The notes: generated by a model from the sequence alone, not told the origin. DNA of 64,000 nucleotides from Kitasatospora sp. GP82 (GCF_029892105.1 NZ_JARZAJ010000012.1:62001-126000), one strand, 5' to 3'; shown: positions 51,371-60,485, counted from the stretch's first letter. Made by a program: numbers and translations.

Positions 51371-51417
51371 CCAAGATCACGTCATGGCCCCTTTTGCAGG
51401 CATCTTGGCTGGACCCC
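51371..51417 (-). repeat. Right terminal inverted repeat of the Tn3 element
   Basis: Exact reverse complement of the left repeat over 47 bases, ending GGACCCC at 51417; followed by GAGGA. Confidence 0.97.
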
Positions 51418-51422
51418 GAGGA
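51418..51422. repeat. Target-site duplication GAGGA, right copy
   Basis: Matches 44119-44123. Removing the element and one copy restores an open frame ending in ...GAEEHVARCPVCHRRF and a TGA at 51463-51465. Confidence 0.95.
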
Positions 51423-51520
51423 GGAGCACGTGGCGCGCTGCCCGGTGTGCCACCGCCGGTTCTGAGCAGTAGCCGCATGTGGTGTGGATCACGGCAACGG
51501 TGGGACGCGGCCGGACAGGC

Positions 51521-52167
51521 ATGGGTGTGGAGAAATCGATACGCGCTCGGGTACGGGCCGGGGATTCGGTGGCGTTCGGGCAGGTCTTCGAGGATCACGC
51601 CCGCGCGGTGTACCGGCATGCCATCCGGATGACCGGGGACTGGGCCGTCGCCGAGGACGTGGTCTCACTGACTTTTCTGGAGGCATGGCGCCTGCGCGCG
51701 CGGGTCGAACCCGAGGGGGAGAGCCTGCGGCCCTGGCTGCTGGGCATCGCCACCAACGTCATCCGCAACACCCGCCGGGCCGCACGCCGTCATCAGAAGG
51801 CGCTCGCCAAGCTGCCGCCGCGCGATGTCGCGCCCGACTTCGCCGCCGAGCTGACCGGCCGTATCGCCGACGCCGAGCAGCTCGCCGCCGCGAGGGCCGC
51901 GCTGGAGCAGCTGCGCCCGGCCGAGCGGGAGGTGTTCGCGCTGTGTGTGTGGGAGGGCCTGGACCACGCGGCCGTCGCCGAGGCACTTGGCAAGCCGGTC
52001 GGGACGGTCCGCTCCCGGCTGTCGCGCGCCCGCAGCCGGTTGCGGGAACTCACCGCGAAGGAACTGGCTGCGACTTGCTCCACAAGAAGTATGCAACGCA
52101 CGGACACCGACGGACAGATAGCAGGTGACCGCGGACTCGCGGTCCGGTCGACCAAGGAGACGATCCG

Positions 52168-52171
<4 letters not shown>
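51521..52171 (+). CDS. ECF-type sigma-70 family factor
   Basis: 216 residues. Region 2 (FGQVFEDHARAVYRHAIRMTGDWAVAEDVVSLTFLEAW in parts, about 20-60) and region 4 (LRPAEREVFALCVWEGLDHAAVAEALGKPVGTVRSRLSRAR, about 128-168) are typical of small-genome actinobacterial ECF factors paired with CU044_5270-like membrane proteins. ATG 51521 or GTG 51527 are both possible starts. The stop overlaps the next gene (ATGA), which probably modulates it. The 5' end lies only 100 bases from the transposon. Confidence 0.88.
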
Positions 52172-52971
<800 letters not shown>

Positions 52972-53165
52972 GCAAAGGAGTCGTTCTACCTTGAAGTTGT
53001 GGGTCACAGAGGTGGTGTGAGGTTTCGTCGGGGGACTCGCACCCCAAGTTCGCGGCGTGACGTGCATCACTGACGATGGGCGTCACAGTTCCGCCTGCGT
53101 GCCGGTCTACCAGTTGGGCGCGGTCGTCGTTCCGCGCCACCTCCGGCCAGGAGAAGGGACGAAAT

Positions 53166-53636
53166 ATGGAGACCTTGACCGTGCGACGCGTCATCGCAGC
53201 GCCGATCGCCGACGTATTCGACTGGTGCGCCACGACCACCAACTACACCTGTTCCCCGTTCATCCTCAGGGCACGGCTGGCCCGGCCGGGCTCGGGCGCG
53301 CCGTACGGAGTGGGCGCCGTCCGGCTGCACACGTGGGCGATCGGCTGGTTCCGTGAACGGATCACCGCCTACAACCCGCCGTACGACTTCGACTACACCG
53401 TCGAACGCAGCTTCCCGCCGGCCCGGCACGAGCTCGGCCGCATGACCTTCGCCGAGGTCGCCGGGGGCACCGAAGTCGTCTGGACGACCACTTTCCAGGT
53501 CCGCTTCCCCTTCGGCGCGACCATCACCCGCGTACTCGCCAAACCCGTCATCGCCCACGTCTTCGGCAACATCCTCGACGCCGCCGGCACAGCACTCACA
53601 GCCAACCCGGCAGCCGGTCGTGCGCGTGACCGGTAG
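53166..53636 (+). CDS. SRPBCC family protein
   Basis: 156 residues of the Bet v 1-like fold: VRRVIAAPIADVFDWCATTTNY at the N-terminus, RERITAYNPPYDFDYTVERSFPP in the middle, and a C-terminal helix FGNILDAAGTALTA. The ATG at 53166 follows AGAAGGGACG. A lipid or small-ligand binding role is likely; ligand unknown. No tight operon link to the sigma pair (194-base gap). Confidence 0.82.
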   Translation: METLTVRRVIAAPIADVFDWCATTTNYTCSPFILRARLARPGSGAPYGVGAVRLHTWAIGWFRERITAYNPPYDFDYTVERSFPPARHELGRMTFAEVAGGTEVVWTTTFQVRFPFGATITRVLAKPVIAHVFGNILDAAGTALTANPAAGRARDR

Positions 53637-53892
53637 CAGGTGGTTGTCCAATGCCGCGAAGTTAAGGGCTGGGGGTCGGTGTCCAGGTGTTGGGCCCGCC
53701 CCCGCCCCACGCCAGACCCTGTGGCCTGCAACTTTGAAGATGAAAACCTCTCAGTGCGAGATGACCTCCGCCGGGTTGCGGTGGCCCTTGCAGGATGACG
53801 GCGCGGACGACCCAAAGACCCTCTCAGCGCGATCAATTACAAGATAATCCTATGGTCGTCGGCCAACGTGACAATGCCGTCCTGTCGGCAAC

Positions 53893-54282
53893 TCACCTCT
53901 TCGGTACGCGGACGAGGGACAGCAGTCCGCAGACAAGGGCGAACAGGACCAGGAAAACCTCGGTGCCCACCGTGCTGACGTTCGTCTCGACCACATGGCC
54001 CCCGATGACGAACCAGAGCCCCGAACCGACGGTCAGCAACAGGTGGTTGCCCTGTTCTCGCAATGCACGCATCCCCGTCCACAGCAGTACCGGCATCGCC
54101 GTCACCCCCGCGAGCACGGCCAGCATCAACTGGGCGGACCCGGCGAACATCACGTCCCCATGGTCGGCGCTCACGTCCAACCCCCACTGCCTCAGGGACG
54201 CCCAGATCCAGTAAGCCACATGGGCGGCCACGGCCGACACGGCAACGCCCTTCACACATCGGGCAACTTTACTGCTTGTCAT
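53893..54282 (-). CDS. Small integral membrane protein of unknown function
   Basis: 129 residues with four hydrophobic helices (about 12-30, 45-68, 78-98, 104-125 by eye), a short basic N-terminus (MTSSKVARCVKG) and basic C-terminus (VRVPKR). ATG at 54282 is chosen; a GTG seven codons upstream is possible. I do not recognise a family. The 256 bases between it and the SRPBCC gene contain no supported feature. Confidence 0.65.
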   Translation of the reverse strand: MTSSKVARCVKGVAVSAVAAHVAYWIWASLRQWGLDVSADHGDVMFAGSAQLMLAVLAGVTAMPVLLWTGMRALREQGNHLLLTVGSGLWFVIGGHVVETNVSTVGTEVFLVLFALVCGLLSLVRVPKR

Positions 54283-54309
54283 GTATCCACTCTTTCGCGG
54301 CACGACATC

Positions 54310-54339
54310 GGGGGCCTGAGTACAGGTACTCAGGCCCCC
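54310..54339 (-). terminator. Hairpin between the membrane protein and the SGNH remnant
   Basis: GGGGGCCTGAGT-ACAGGT-ACTCAGGCCCCC, a 12-bp stem that can extend to 14 bp. It follows the stop of the SGNH hydrolase tail on the minus strand and was probably its terminator. Confidence 0.78.
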
Positions 54340-54351
54340 GTCCTCACCTGC

Positions 54352-54474
54352 TCACTTCCCCTGAAGCGTGCGCTCCAGGACATTGGCGTAGAGTCGCGCA
54401 CCCGCGGTCTTCGGGTGGAAGGACTTCATCGAGGGGTTCGGAAGCTCGTTGTCCGCCTTCGCGAAACCGGTGTT
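54352..54474 (-). pseudogene. C-terminal scrap of an SGNH/GDSL hydrolase
   Basis: On the minus strand the last 40 codons read NELPNPSMKSFHPKTAGARL then YANVLERTLQ, matching the catalytic Asp/His region (FHP..AG) at the end of SGNH hydrolases. Similarity stops near 54474, where the IS3 remnant begins; the rest of the gene is missing. Confidence 0.72.
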
Positions 54475-54489
54475 GCAACGACTGGTTGA

Positions 54490-54789
54490 ACCTGGGGAAT
54501 ACACATCGAGTGAATTCCGCAGTGAAATAGTCAAGTTGGGCATGAGGCAGTCGATGGGGCGAGTGGGCTCCTGTTACGATAACGCCGCCGCCGAGAGCTT
54601 CTTCGCCATACTGAAAGAGGAGATCGGCACCCGGGTCTGGCCGGACCGCGCCACCGCCCGCGGGAGGTCTTCGCGTTCATCGAGACCTTCTACAACCGCA
54701 GGCGCCTGCGCAAGCACCCCAAGTGGGGCTACCTCACGCCACTCGAGATCCGCCAGCGGCACCAGCAAGGTCACACCCTCGCGGCGTAG
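54490..54789 (+). pseudogene. 3' remnant of an IS3-family transposase, frameshifted
   Basis: YTSSEFRSEIVKLGMRQSMG then SCYDNAAAESFFAILKEEI is the end of the IS3 integrase core including the catalytic Glu. After ATARG at about 54662 the frame changes and EVFAFIETFYNRRRLRKHP then GYLTPLEIRQRH continues to a TAG at 54787-54789. Only the last third of orfB is left. The IS end probably lies near GTGTCCA at 54799-54805. Confidence 0.85.
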
Positions 54790-54805
54790 ACGGAGAGTGT
54801 CCAGC

Positions 54806-56115
54806 CGCAGGGTGGAACTTCAGGCGGCGATGCTGGGGCTCTGCGGTCTCGGGCTTCGCACGCTTCAGAGCCTGTCGACGGTTCCGCCGCAGGATCTGGT
54901 GCTGGCCTGCGCGGACGGCCGTTGGGTGCGGCGGCGGGTCGGACGACGCAGCATCACCGAGGAGGTCCGCGAGGCGATCTTCGCGGTCCGCAAGGAGTGC
55001 GCGGGCCGCTCGCGGATCAGCATGAGCGCGAAGCATCGCCTGGTGCACCAGTACATCAGCGAGAAGTTCCCCGACTTCCCGCCGGAGAAGGTGCCCTGCT
55101 GGGACACCCTGGCGGCGGTCTGGGCGGAGTGGTTCGGCCCGGAGGGCGGCAGGCAGCGCTACCTGCGGTCGGCGGACGCGGCAGCGCAGGCCGACGTTCA
55201 GGCCCGTGTCGTGGTCCACCGGCCCGGGCAGGTCATTGCCCTGGACTCGACTCCGCTTCCGGTCAAACTGCGCGAGTCCGTGTTCGGTGAGGCGGTCAGC
55301 GCGACCCTGACGATCGGCATCGACCTGTTCACGCACACGGTCCCGGTGTTCCGGCTCACTCCGAAGGCGGACCAGTCGGTGGACATCGCGATGCTGCTGC
55401 GGGACGTGATGCTGCCCCTGCCGATGCGCGAGGGCTGGGGCGAGGACATGGCCTGGCCCTATCCGGGTGTCCCGGCCGAGATCGTCGCCGAGTTCGCCGG
55501 CCACGACGTCGCGGCCCTGCCGTTCTTCACCCCGGAGACGGTCACCACCGACCACGGCAGCTCCTACAGGAACCACGAACTGGTCGCGGCCGAACGCGAG
55601 TTGGGCCGCAACATCCTGCCAGCCCGGGTCCTTCGCCCGACCGACAAATACGCCGTCGAACGCGCGTTCTCCGCATTCAAAACGCTGCTTTTTGAGCACC
55701 TTCTCGGATTCACCGGCACCGACGTCGCCGACCGCGGAACCGATCCGGAGGCGGACGCGGTGCTGACGTTCGGGCAGATGGAACACCTGATCGCGTCCTG
55801 GATCGTCCAGGTGTGGCAAAGGCGGGAATTGGGCGAGTATGCCCCGGCCTGGGGGCCCGGTGAGCGCCACAGCCCCAACTCGCTGTTCGCGGCGGCGATG
55901 CAGCAGGGCGGCTTCGCCTTGCGGGTCCCCGAGTCGGAGCTCTACTACCGCCTCCTGCGCAAACACATCAGCTCTGCACGTCTGTCCGTACGCACCTCCG
56001 CACCGCAGGTAGTACGCCGACACCTGGGGAGGGCAGGCCCCCGATCCCCCTACTGGGTCATCCTGACCGAGCTGGACCGCCACGCGTCCGACCTGCTGGA
56101 CATTTGTCTGCAACC
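54806..56115 (+). pseudogene. Mu/TniA-type DDE transposase, truncated at both ends
   Basis: About 437 codons remain. The DDE integrase core shows ALDSTPLPVKL (first Asp), LTIGIDLFTHTVPVFRL, TTDHGSSYRNHELV (second Asp) and TDKYAVERAFSAFKTLLFEHL (Glu), followed by a Mu-type C-terminal beta-barrel segment (RELGEYAPAWGPGERHSPNSL). The N-terminal DNA-binding domain is missing, as the frame runs straight out of the IS3 remnant, and similarity ends near DLLDICLQP at 56115. No TniB-like ATPase is present. Confidence 0.82.
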
Positions 56116-56158
56116 CACTGGCACCCCAGAAAAGGTCCCCAGTCGCAGCACCCGAGAT

Positions 56159-56821
56159 CTATGTCCGGGGCGTGCCATCCCAGCGCCATGTGGTCAGACG
56201 GGGGCGCCCCGGCAATTCGGCGCGTCCGGTGGCCCACAGCAGGGTGGTCCAGGGATCCGTGGTCTGCGGGGCGTCCGGAAATAGCCGGGCGAGCACCCGC
56301 GAACACAGATCGGCCGGCGGGGCCCAGGCGAGTCCGAGCCCCTCGGCCAGATCGTGGGTATGCACCAGCGTCTCCACGACCCCCATCGCGGCGAAGCCTT
56401 CCGGGTCCGACACGCCATAGCAGTGGAAGGCACGGACCCGCGACGGCGTCGTGCGCACCATGGCGACCAGCAGGGCGCCACTCGCCTCCAGCACCTGCAG
56501 CAGGCCGTCCGGCCCCGCCGCACGGTCCGCGTGAACCGCGTTTGCGGGTCCCCCGGGCCGCCGGCTCTCCCACACGAAGGGCACGTCACCGTCCAAGGGC
56601 GGTGTCCTGGGGCCCAGTTGGACAGCGTATGCGAAGAGATCATCGCTCAGGTGCTCGACCGTCTCCCAGCAGTCCCACTCCAGCGAACCGGCTTTGCCCT
56701 CCCAGGCCGACGAAGGCGCCTTGCGGAGGATGGCGACGGCGAGTTGGACGGCATGGTCGAGATCGTCCGCAGGCACAGGGGGCGAGAGCGGGGAGGGCGA
56801 GGCTTCTGCTGATAGCGGCAT
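56159..56821 (-). CDS. Mycothiol-dependent maleylpyruvate isomerase/DinB-like protein
   Basis: 220 residues. DCWETVEHLSDDLFAYAVQLG (about 50-70) and VVETLVHTHDLAEGLGL (about 148-164, with the HxxD/E metal-site pattern) are features of the MDMPI N-terminal/DinB four-helix family, whose members use mycothiol. The substrate is not evident. ATG at 56821. It lies between the Mu-type transposase remnant and the presumed element end, so it may have been cargo. Confidence 0.78.
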   Translation of the reverse strand: MPLSAEASPSPLSPPVPADDLDHAVQLAVAILRKAPSSAWEGKAGSLEWDCWETVEHLSDDLFAYAVQLGPRTPPLDGDVPFVWESRRPGGPANAVHADRAAGPDGLLQVLEASGALLVAMVRTTPSRVRAFHCYGVSDPEGFAAMGVVETLVHTHDLAEGLGLAWAPPADLCSRVLARLFPDAPQTTDPWTTLLWATGRAELPGRPRLTTWRWDGTPRT

Positions 56822-56922
56822 GGAAGGACCGTATCTTCAGTCATGGCATCCAGATCGTCCGGGTATGGACCAGGGGCCAGGCTATCGAGAACGTCACCAT
56901 CAGTAACCGGAGCACTCCTCGG

Positions 56923-57128
56923 CTCGCAAACTAACGGTCGGAGCAACTCGCTAACTACAAGTCCGAAGCGCTCAGAGCGACGAGAGTGCTCCGACGCCCC
57001 TGGCCCCGCATCACATGGCCCTCGACCTCGGAAGCACGTTCCCCAGGCAGCACCGACCGGATCTTCGGCACCCGCCCAGCAGCGGCATCAGGCATCGGAG
57101 GACTCGCAAACTGAAAGTCGGAGTCACA
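56923..57128 (-). repeat. Putative right end of a Mu/TniA-type transposon with three repeats
   Basis: Three related 21-22-mers in one orientation: CTCGCAAACTAACGGTCGGAG (in parts CTCGCAAACT, GTCGGAG; 56923-56943), a copy with CTCGCTAACT at 56947-56968, and CTCGCAAACT...GTCGGAG at 57103-57123. The outer copy ends in TCACA at 57128, so the end reads TGTGA inward, the TGT terminus of Mu/Tn7/Tn5053-like elements. The IS630 gene is interrupted exactly at 57128/57129. Confidence 0.68.
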
Positions 57129-57490
57129 ACGATCCTGGCCCGCAGCGCGAGGTACTGCGCGGTCTTCGCCGCCCGCCTGGCCCAGCGCATCAACTGGCCC
57201 CGTTCGGCCCCGCTCAGGACCAGGTCGGCCTTCGGGCGACCGATACGGCCCGCATCCTGCAGCCCGGCCAATCGCTCAACAGCGAACTTGCGACGCCACT
57301 TGGACACCGTCTTCGCCTGGACGTCAACATGCCGTGCGGCAGCGGCATTCGACATGCCGTCAGCGCACGCCGGAATGATCCGGGCCCGCTCGGCCGCTCT
57401 CCGGTCCCACGACCTCGCCCGACGCACCAACTCGGCACGCTCGCCCTCGGACAGCGAGATCACCACGGCAGAAGGCCCAGGATGCGACAC
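57129..57490 (-). pseudogene. N-terminal fragment of an IS630-family transposase
   Basis: About 121 codons encode two helix-turn-helix units (AAAARHVDVQAKTVSKWRRKF and the start of a second beginning LSGAERGQLMRWARRAAKTA) as in IS630 transposases. At LALRARIV the similarity stops and the frame continues 40 codons through foreign sequence to a stop at 57011. The DDE domain is missing. Confidence 0.8.
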
Positions 57491-57534
57491 CCAAAAAGGG
57501 TGGCAACTTACCCGGTGATTTGCGGCGCATCACA

Positions 57535-58050
57535 CTAGATTTTGATCCAGTACCGCCGCACGGGGCCGTGTTCGCTGTCCCGGACGCCTTCGAGGACGCC
57601 GCCGTGGTGCTCGACTGTCTTCACCGAGGCAAGGTTGTCGACTTCGCAGACGATCAGCACCCGGTCCAGGCCGAGCGCCCGCGCCTCGTCGAGTATCCGG
57701 CCCAGCGCCCAGGTGGCCAGCCCGTGTCGACGTGAAGACGGCCGGATACCGTAGCCGATGTGGCCAAACTGCAGCACGTAGTCGTTGAGCCCGTGCCGCA
57801 GTGCGATCCCGCCGTGCACTCGGTTGCCCTCGACGATCCATCGGTATGTACAACCCCGGCCGGTCTCAACCGCTTTCGAGCCCGACTCGTCAGCCAGCAG
57901 CGCCACCCAGGCCGCGAACCCTTCCGGTGAGTCGACCTCGTCGGACGGATCCAGTCCGAATCCGTCCTCGTGGAGGCCGGGACCCCACTCGTGATGCGCC
58001 TCAAGCCAGGCGGAGTGCAAGTAGGTGGTGGGTGCGATCAGTTCAGGCAC
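57535..58050 (-). CDS. GNAT family N-acetyltransferase
   Basis: 171 residues. The acetyl-CoA site is IGYGIRPSSRRHGLATWALGRIL (Q/RxxGxG/A form, in parts RPSSRRHGLATWAL), followed by VLIVCEVDNLASVKTVEHHGGVLEG, a standard GNAT beta-5 region with Asn-Ala-Ser, and the ending YWIKI. GTG 58050 is chosen; GTG 58104 would add 18 residues. Acceptor unknown. Confidence 0.88.
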   Translation of the reverse strand: MPELIAPTTYLHSAWLEAHHEWGPGLHEDGFGLDPSDEVDSPEGFAAWVALLADESGSKAVETGRGCTYRWIVEGNRVHGGIALRHGLNDYVLQFGHIGYGIRPSSRRHGLATWALGRILDEARALGLDRVLIVCEVDNLASVKTVEHHGGVLEGVRDSEHGPVRRYWIKI

Positions 58051-58217
58051 ATGGCGACGATACCGATCCAGACCATCGCGATCTACGGCTGGAGTATCGG
58101 GCACGGGCGGCGGTCAGTCCTGAGGAGTGACAGCGGTCAGTGCGAGGCAGGCGGGCTCCCTCTGCGGCAGCCTGGTGCACTCGCGTCTCGCCGTCGGGAA
58201 TCCGCGGTCTGCGGGGG

Positions 58218-58469
58218 CTATGCGCCGTTCTGGCGGGCGGCGTATGCGACGAACTCCGCCCAGGCGGTGGGTGTGAAGGCCAGCTGCGGGCCGCTCTTGT
58301 CCTTCGAGTCCCGGACGTGGACGGTGTCGGCGCAGGCGGCGACCTCGATGCAGTCGCCGCCCTCGGTGCCGCTGTAGCTGGACTTGTGCCAGGAGACGGC
58401 GACCTCGATGCAGTTGCCGCCCCCGGTGCCGCTGTAGCTGGACTTGAACCACTCCAGCTCGGTGCTCAT
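58218..58469 (-). CDS. DUF397 protein with duplicated first motif
   Basis: 83 residues. DUF397 normally has one WxKSSYSG...GCVEV unit; here WFKSSYSGTGGGNCIEVA is followed 20 residues later by WHKSSYSGTEGGDCIEVA, then HVRDSKDKSGPQLAFTPTAW. The start overlaps the stop of the upstream XRE gene by four bases. Such XRE-DUF397 pairs are abundant in Streptomyces and affect development and antibiotic production; the mechanism is not established. Confidence 0.92.
   Translation of the reverse strand: MSTELEWFKSSYSGTGGGNCIEVAVSWHKSSYSGTEGGDCIEVAACADTVHVRDSKDKSGPQLAFTPTAWAEFVAYAARQNGA
58337..58446 (-). repeat. 60-bp tandem duplication inside the DUF397 gene
   Basis: Two copies (58337-58386 and 58397-58446) differ at only two positions over 50 bases, with a 60-base period, so exactly 20 residues are duplicated in frame. 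Confidence 0.9.
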
Positions 58470-59278
58470 AGTTCCTCCGCCAACTTGCTGATGAACTGCG
58501 CCGACTCCTCGGGGCTGAGAGCCTGTCGGAGGATCATTGTATGGCGCTGGGTCAACATGCTTACCTTCTCAGGGTCCGCGTAGAGCGCGCCCATCGCCTG
58601 TCCTTCCTCGTAGGCAAGGCGGTCATGCTCAGGCGTCTCCAGCAGGACGAACGAACCGTTGACTCCGGGGTGGGCACCCGTGGCCGGCACGACCTGGACG
58701 GTTACGTGGCGAGGTTCTCCGGCTGTCCGCAGATGGCGAAGCTGCTGAATATGCGTCTCTGCGTTGCCGATAGGGCGGAGCAGCGCGGCCTCGTCGATCA
58801 CGAAGTTGAACGATTTGGTCTGCGTCTTCAGCAGGGATTGGCGCGCCAACCGGGCCGCGACTCGCTCCTCGACGGTCTCGTCATCGAACGGTGGCCAGTG
58901 CGCGTTGAGAAGCGCTCTCGCCGTCGCTTCCGTCTGGAGCAGGCCCGGGATGAGCTGGTTCTGGTACGAGTTGAGCACGGTGGCCTCCGCCTCGTACCGC
59001 ATGAAGTCCAGGGAGAATGACGGGAACTTCTCCGGCCTCAGATAGTCCGTCGCCGCGACCAGCAGCCCGTGCGCCCCACACAGCTCGTCCGCGATCTCCA
59101 GCAGCCGCAGCGTCGGCCGACGCCGCCCTTGTTCCATCGACCTGATGGTCTCGTACTCGTAGTTGGCGGCCTTGCCCAGCTCCTCGCGGGTCACGCCTGC
59201 CCGGGTGCGCCACAGCTTGATCTGGTTGCCGCAGTACCGCCACGCCATCGGTGGCGGTTGGGACGCCTCGCTCGTCAC
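58466..59278 (-). CDS. XRE-family regulator with Scr1-type C-terminal domain
   Basis: 270 residues. The HTH is IKLWRTRAGVTREELGKAANYEYETIRSMEQGRRRPT (about 18-54, in parts GVTREELGKAAN and ETIRSMEQGRR), followed by the Scr1/DUF5753 ligand-like domain (LIPGLLQTEATARALL, GVNGSFVLLETPE). The GTG at 59278 follows a GGGGGG stretch. Operon with the DUF397 partner downstream. Confidence 0.92.
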   Translation of the reverse strand: MTSEASQPPPMAWRYCGNQIKLWRTRAGVTREELGKAANYEYETIRSMEQGRRRPTLRLLEIADELCGAHGLLVAATDYLRPEKFPSFSLDFMRYEAEATVLNSYQNQLIPGLLQTEATARALLNAHWPPFDDETVEERVAARLARQSLLKTQTKSFNFVIDEAALLRPIGNAETHIQQLRHLRTAGEPRHVTVQVVPATGAHPGVNGSFVLLETPEHDRLAYEEGQAMGALYADPEKVSMLTQRHTMILRQALSPEESAQFISKLAEEL

Positions 59279-59484
59279 CCCGTACCCCCCGTCCGTTCTG
59301 TACCCCGTGCCGTCGTTCCCGAGGCTAAGGCCCGGCCAGCCCCGCAGGAGGGCCGATCGGTGGAATCGGCCGCCTCCGGGTGATGCTGACGGGTGTAGCC
59401 AAAAGTAGTCAAGCTGACACGGTGAGTGTTCGCTTGGGTGTACCGTGGCCGCCGGAACGGGTCGCCCCTGGCAGAAATGGGGCA

Positions 59485-59518
59485 AGCCCGGCCTGGTGTT
59501 AGCGCACCGGGCCGGGCT
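59485..59518. terminator. Hairpin in the leader of the HTH/zinc-ribbon gene
   Basis: AGCCCGGCC (59485-59493) with GGCCGGGCT (59510-59518) plus inner GGTG/CACC pairs, then CTTC. It ends 34 bases before the downstream ATG, so it may attenuate that gene or stop leftward read-through. Confidence 0.6.
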
Positions 59519-59552
59519 CTTCACCCGCCGAGTGGACAAGGACCACTGAAGG

Positions 59553-60485
59553 ATGCTCAGGCATGCTATCGCGCCTTCGCGCGACTACACGCAGATCTCC
59601 AACGCGCATGTGTGGGACGAGAATCTGTCGGACTCGGCCTTCCGGCTGCTGGTGCGGTCGCTGGCGCTGCCGCCCTCGCAGGCTCGTACGACCACGGTCA
59701 CCGAGCTGGCGGCCGGACTGTCCGGCGGTCGGATCACGGTGGACCGCGCTCGCCGCCAACTCTCAAGGGCCGGGCTGCTGCACTGCACGAGGTGGCGCAA
59801 CGCCACCGGGCAGGTGCGGACGGAGTCGCTGGTCTCCAGCGTGCCGCTCAGCGAGGCCGAGGCGGAGCGGCTGTTCGCCGAACACTTCGGGCGCGGCGGC
59901 CCGGACGCCGGAGGACGAAGCCCCGGTGAGGCCGCAGCGCGGGGGTCCGGCACAGCCCTCCCAACGGGAGAAACACTGCGGGAGGGGAAGACTTCCCCCC
60001 ACCCGGTCCCAGTCCCGCTCCCGGTCCCGCTCCCGGTCGAGCCGCCGGATCGGGAAGTCGGTGAGACCGACTCCGTGGAGGCCGCAGAGGCCGAGCGCGT
60101 CCTGCTGTCGCTGCGGCGCACCGACCCGAGGCTCGTCCTGGGGGTCGCCGAGGTCCGGCGGTTGGTGCCGCTGGCCGCCGAGTGGCTGGCCAGGGGAGTG
60201 AGTTCGGCGGGCATGCTGCACGCGCTGACCGCCGGGCTGCCGCAGCAGGTGAAGTGCCCGGCCGCGTTGGTGCGCTGCCGTCTGCGGGACAAGATGCCCG
60301 AGGCCGTGCACGCTGTCCCGCTGGCGGGATGCGAGGGCTGTGATCGGGCCTTCCGTCCCGTCAGCGGGGAGCGGCTGTGCGGGAGTTGCCGCCGGGAGGC
60401 CGCAGCCGCCGCCCCCGCCCAGGAGGACGGAAGCGGCGTCGGGATCGGCTGGCGCGAACGGGTGAGGATGGCCGCGCTGGGCTGA
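59553..60485 (+). CDS. HTH protein with C-terminal zinc ribbon
   Basis: 310 residues. Residues 10-95 look like a winged helix used in Streptomyces replication-like regulators (DSAFRLLVRSLALPP, RITVDRARRQLSRAGLL). A Pro/Val repeat (PVPVPLPVPLPV, about 150-161) joins it to a helical domain (AERVLLSLRRTDPRLVLGVAEVRRL) and a zinc ribbon (CEGCDRAF and CGSCRRE). DNA binding is likely; no function is known. ATG at 59553 with GAAGGATG context. Confidence 0.75.
   Translation: MLRHAIAPSRDYTQISNAHVWDENLSDSAFRLLVRSLALPPSQARTTTVTELAAGLSGGRITVDRARRQLSRAGLLHCTRWRNATGQVRTESLVSSVPLSEAEAERLFAEHFGRGGPDAGGRSPGEAAARGSGTALPTGETLREGKTSPHPVPVPLPVPLPVEPPDREVGETDSVEAAEAERVLLSLRRTDPRLVLGVAEVRRLVPLAAEWLARGVSSAGMLHALTAGLPQQVKCPAALVRCRLRDKMPEAVHAVPLAGCEGCDRAFRPVSGERLCGSCRREAAAAAPAQEDGSGVGIGWRERVRMAALG

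Larger units (their letters stand above)
44124..51417. mobile_element. Complete Tn3-family transposon with ABC-exporter cargo
   Basis: 7,294 bp bounded by perfect 47-bp inverted repeats starting GGGGTCCAGCC and flanked by GAGGA duplications. It contains, from left, a serine resolvase (minus), a candidate res site, a GntR regulator, ABC ATPase and permease (plus), a terminator and the Tn3 transposase (minus). The cargo operon lies between res and tnpA. Every expected functional part is intact, so the element may still move. Confidence 0.95.

Noticed and set aside
54449..56284. A single 611-codon protein
   Set aside because: The frame joins an IS3 tail, a Mu-type transposase and antisense of the downstream gene; the parts belong to different genes.
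58337..58446. Possible CRISPR-like repeat
   Set aside because: Only two adjacent copies, within a coding frame and encoding a duplicated protein motif; no spacers or cas genes occur in the window.
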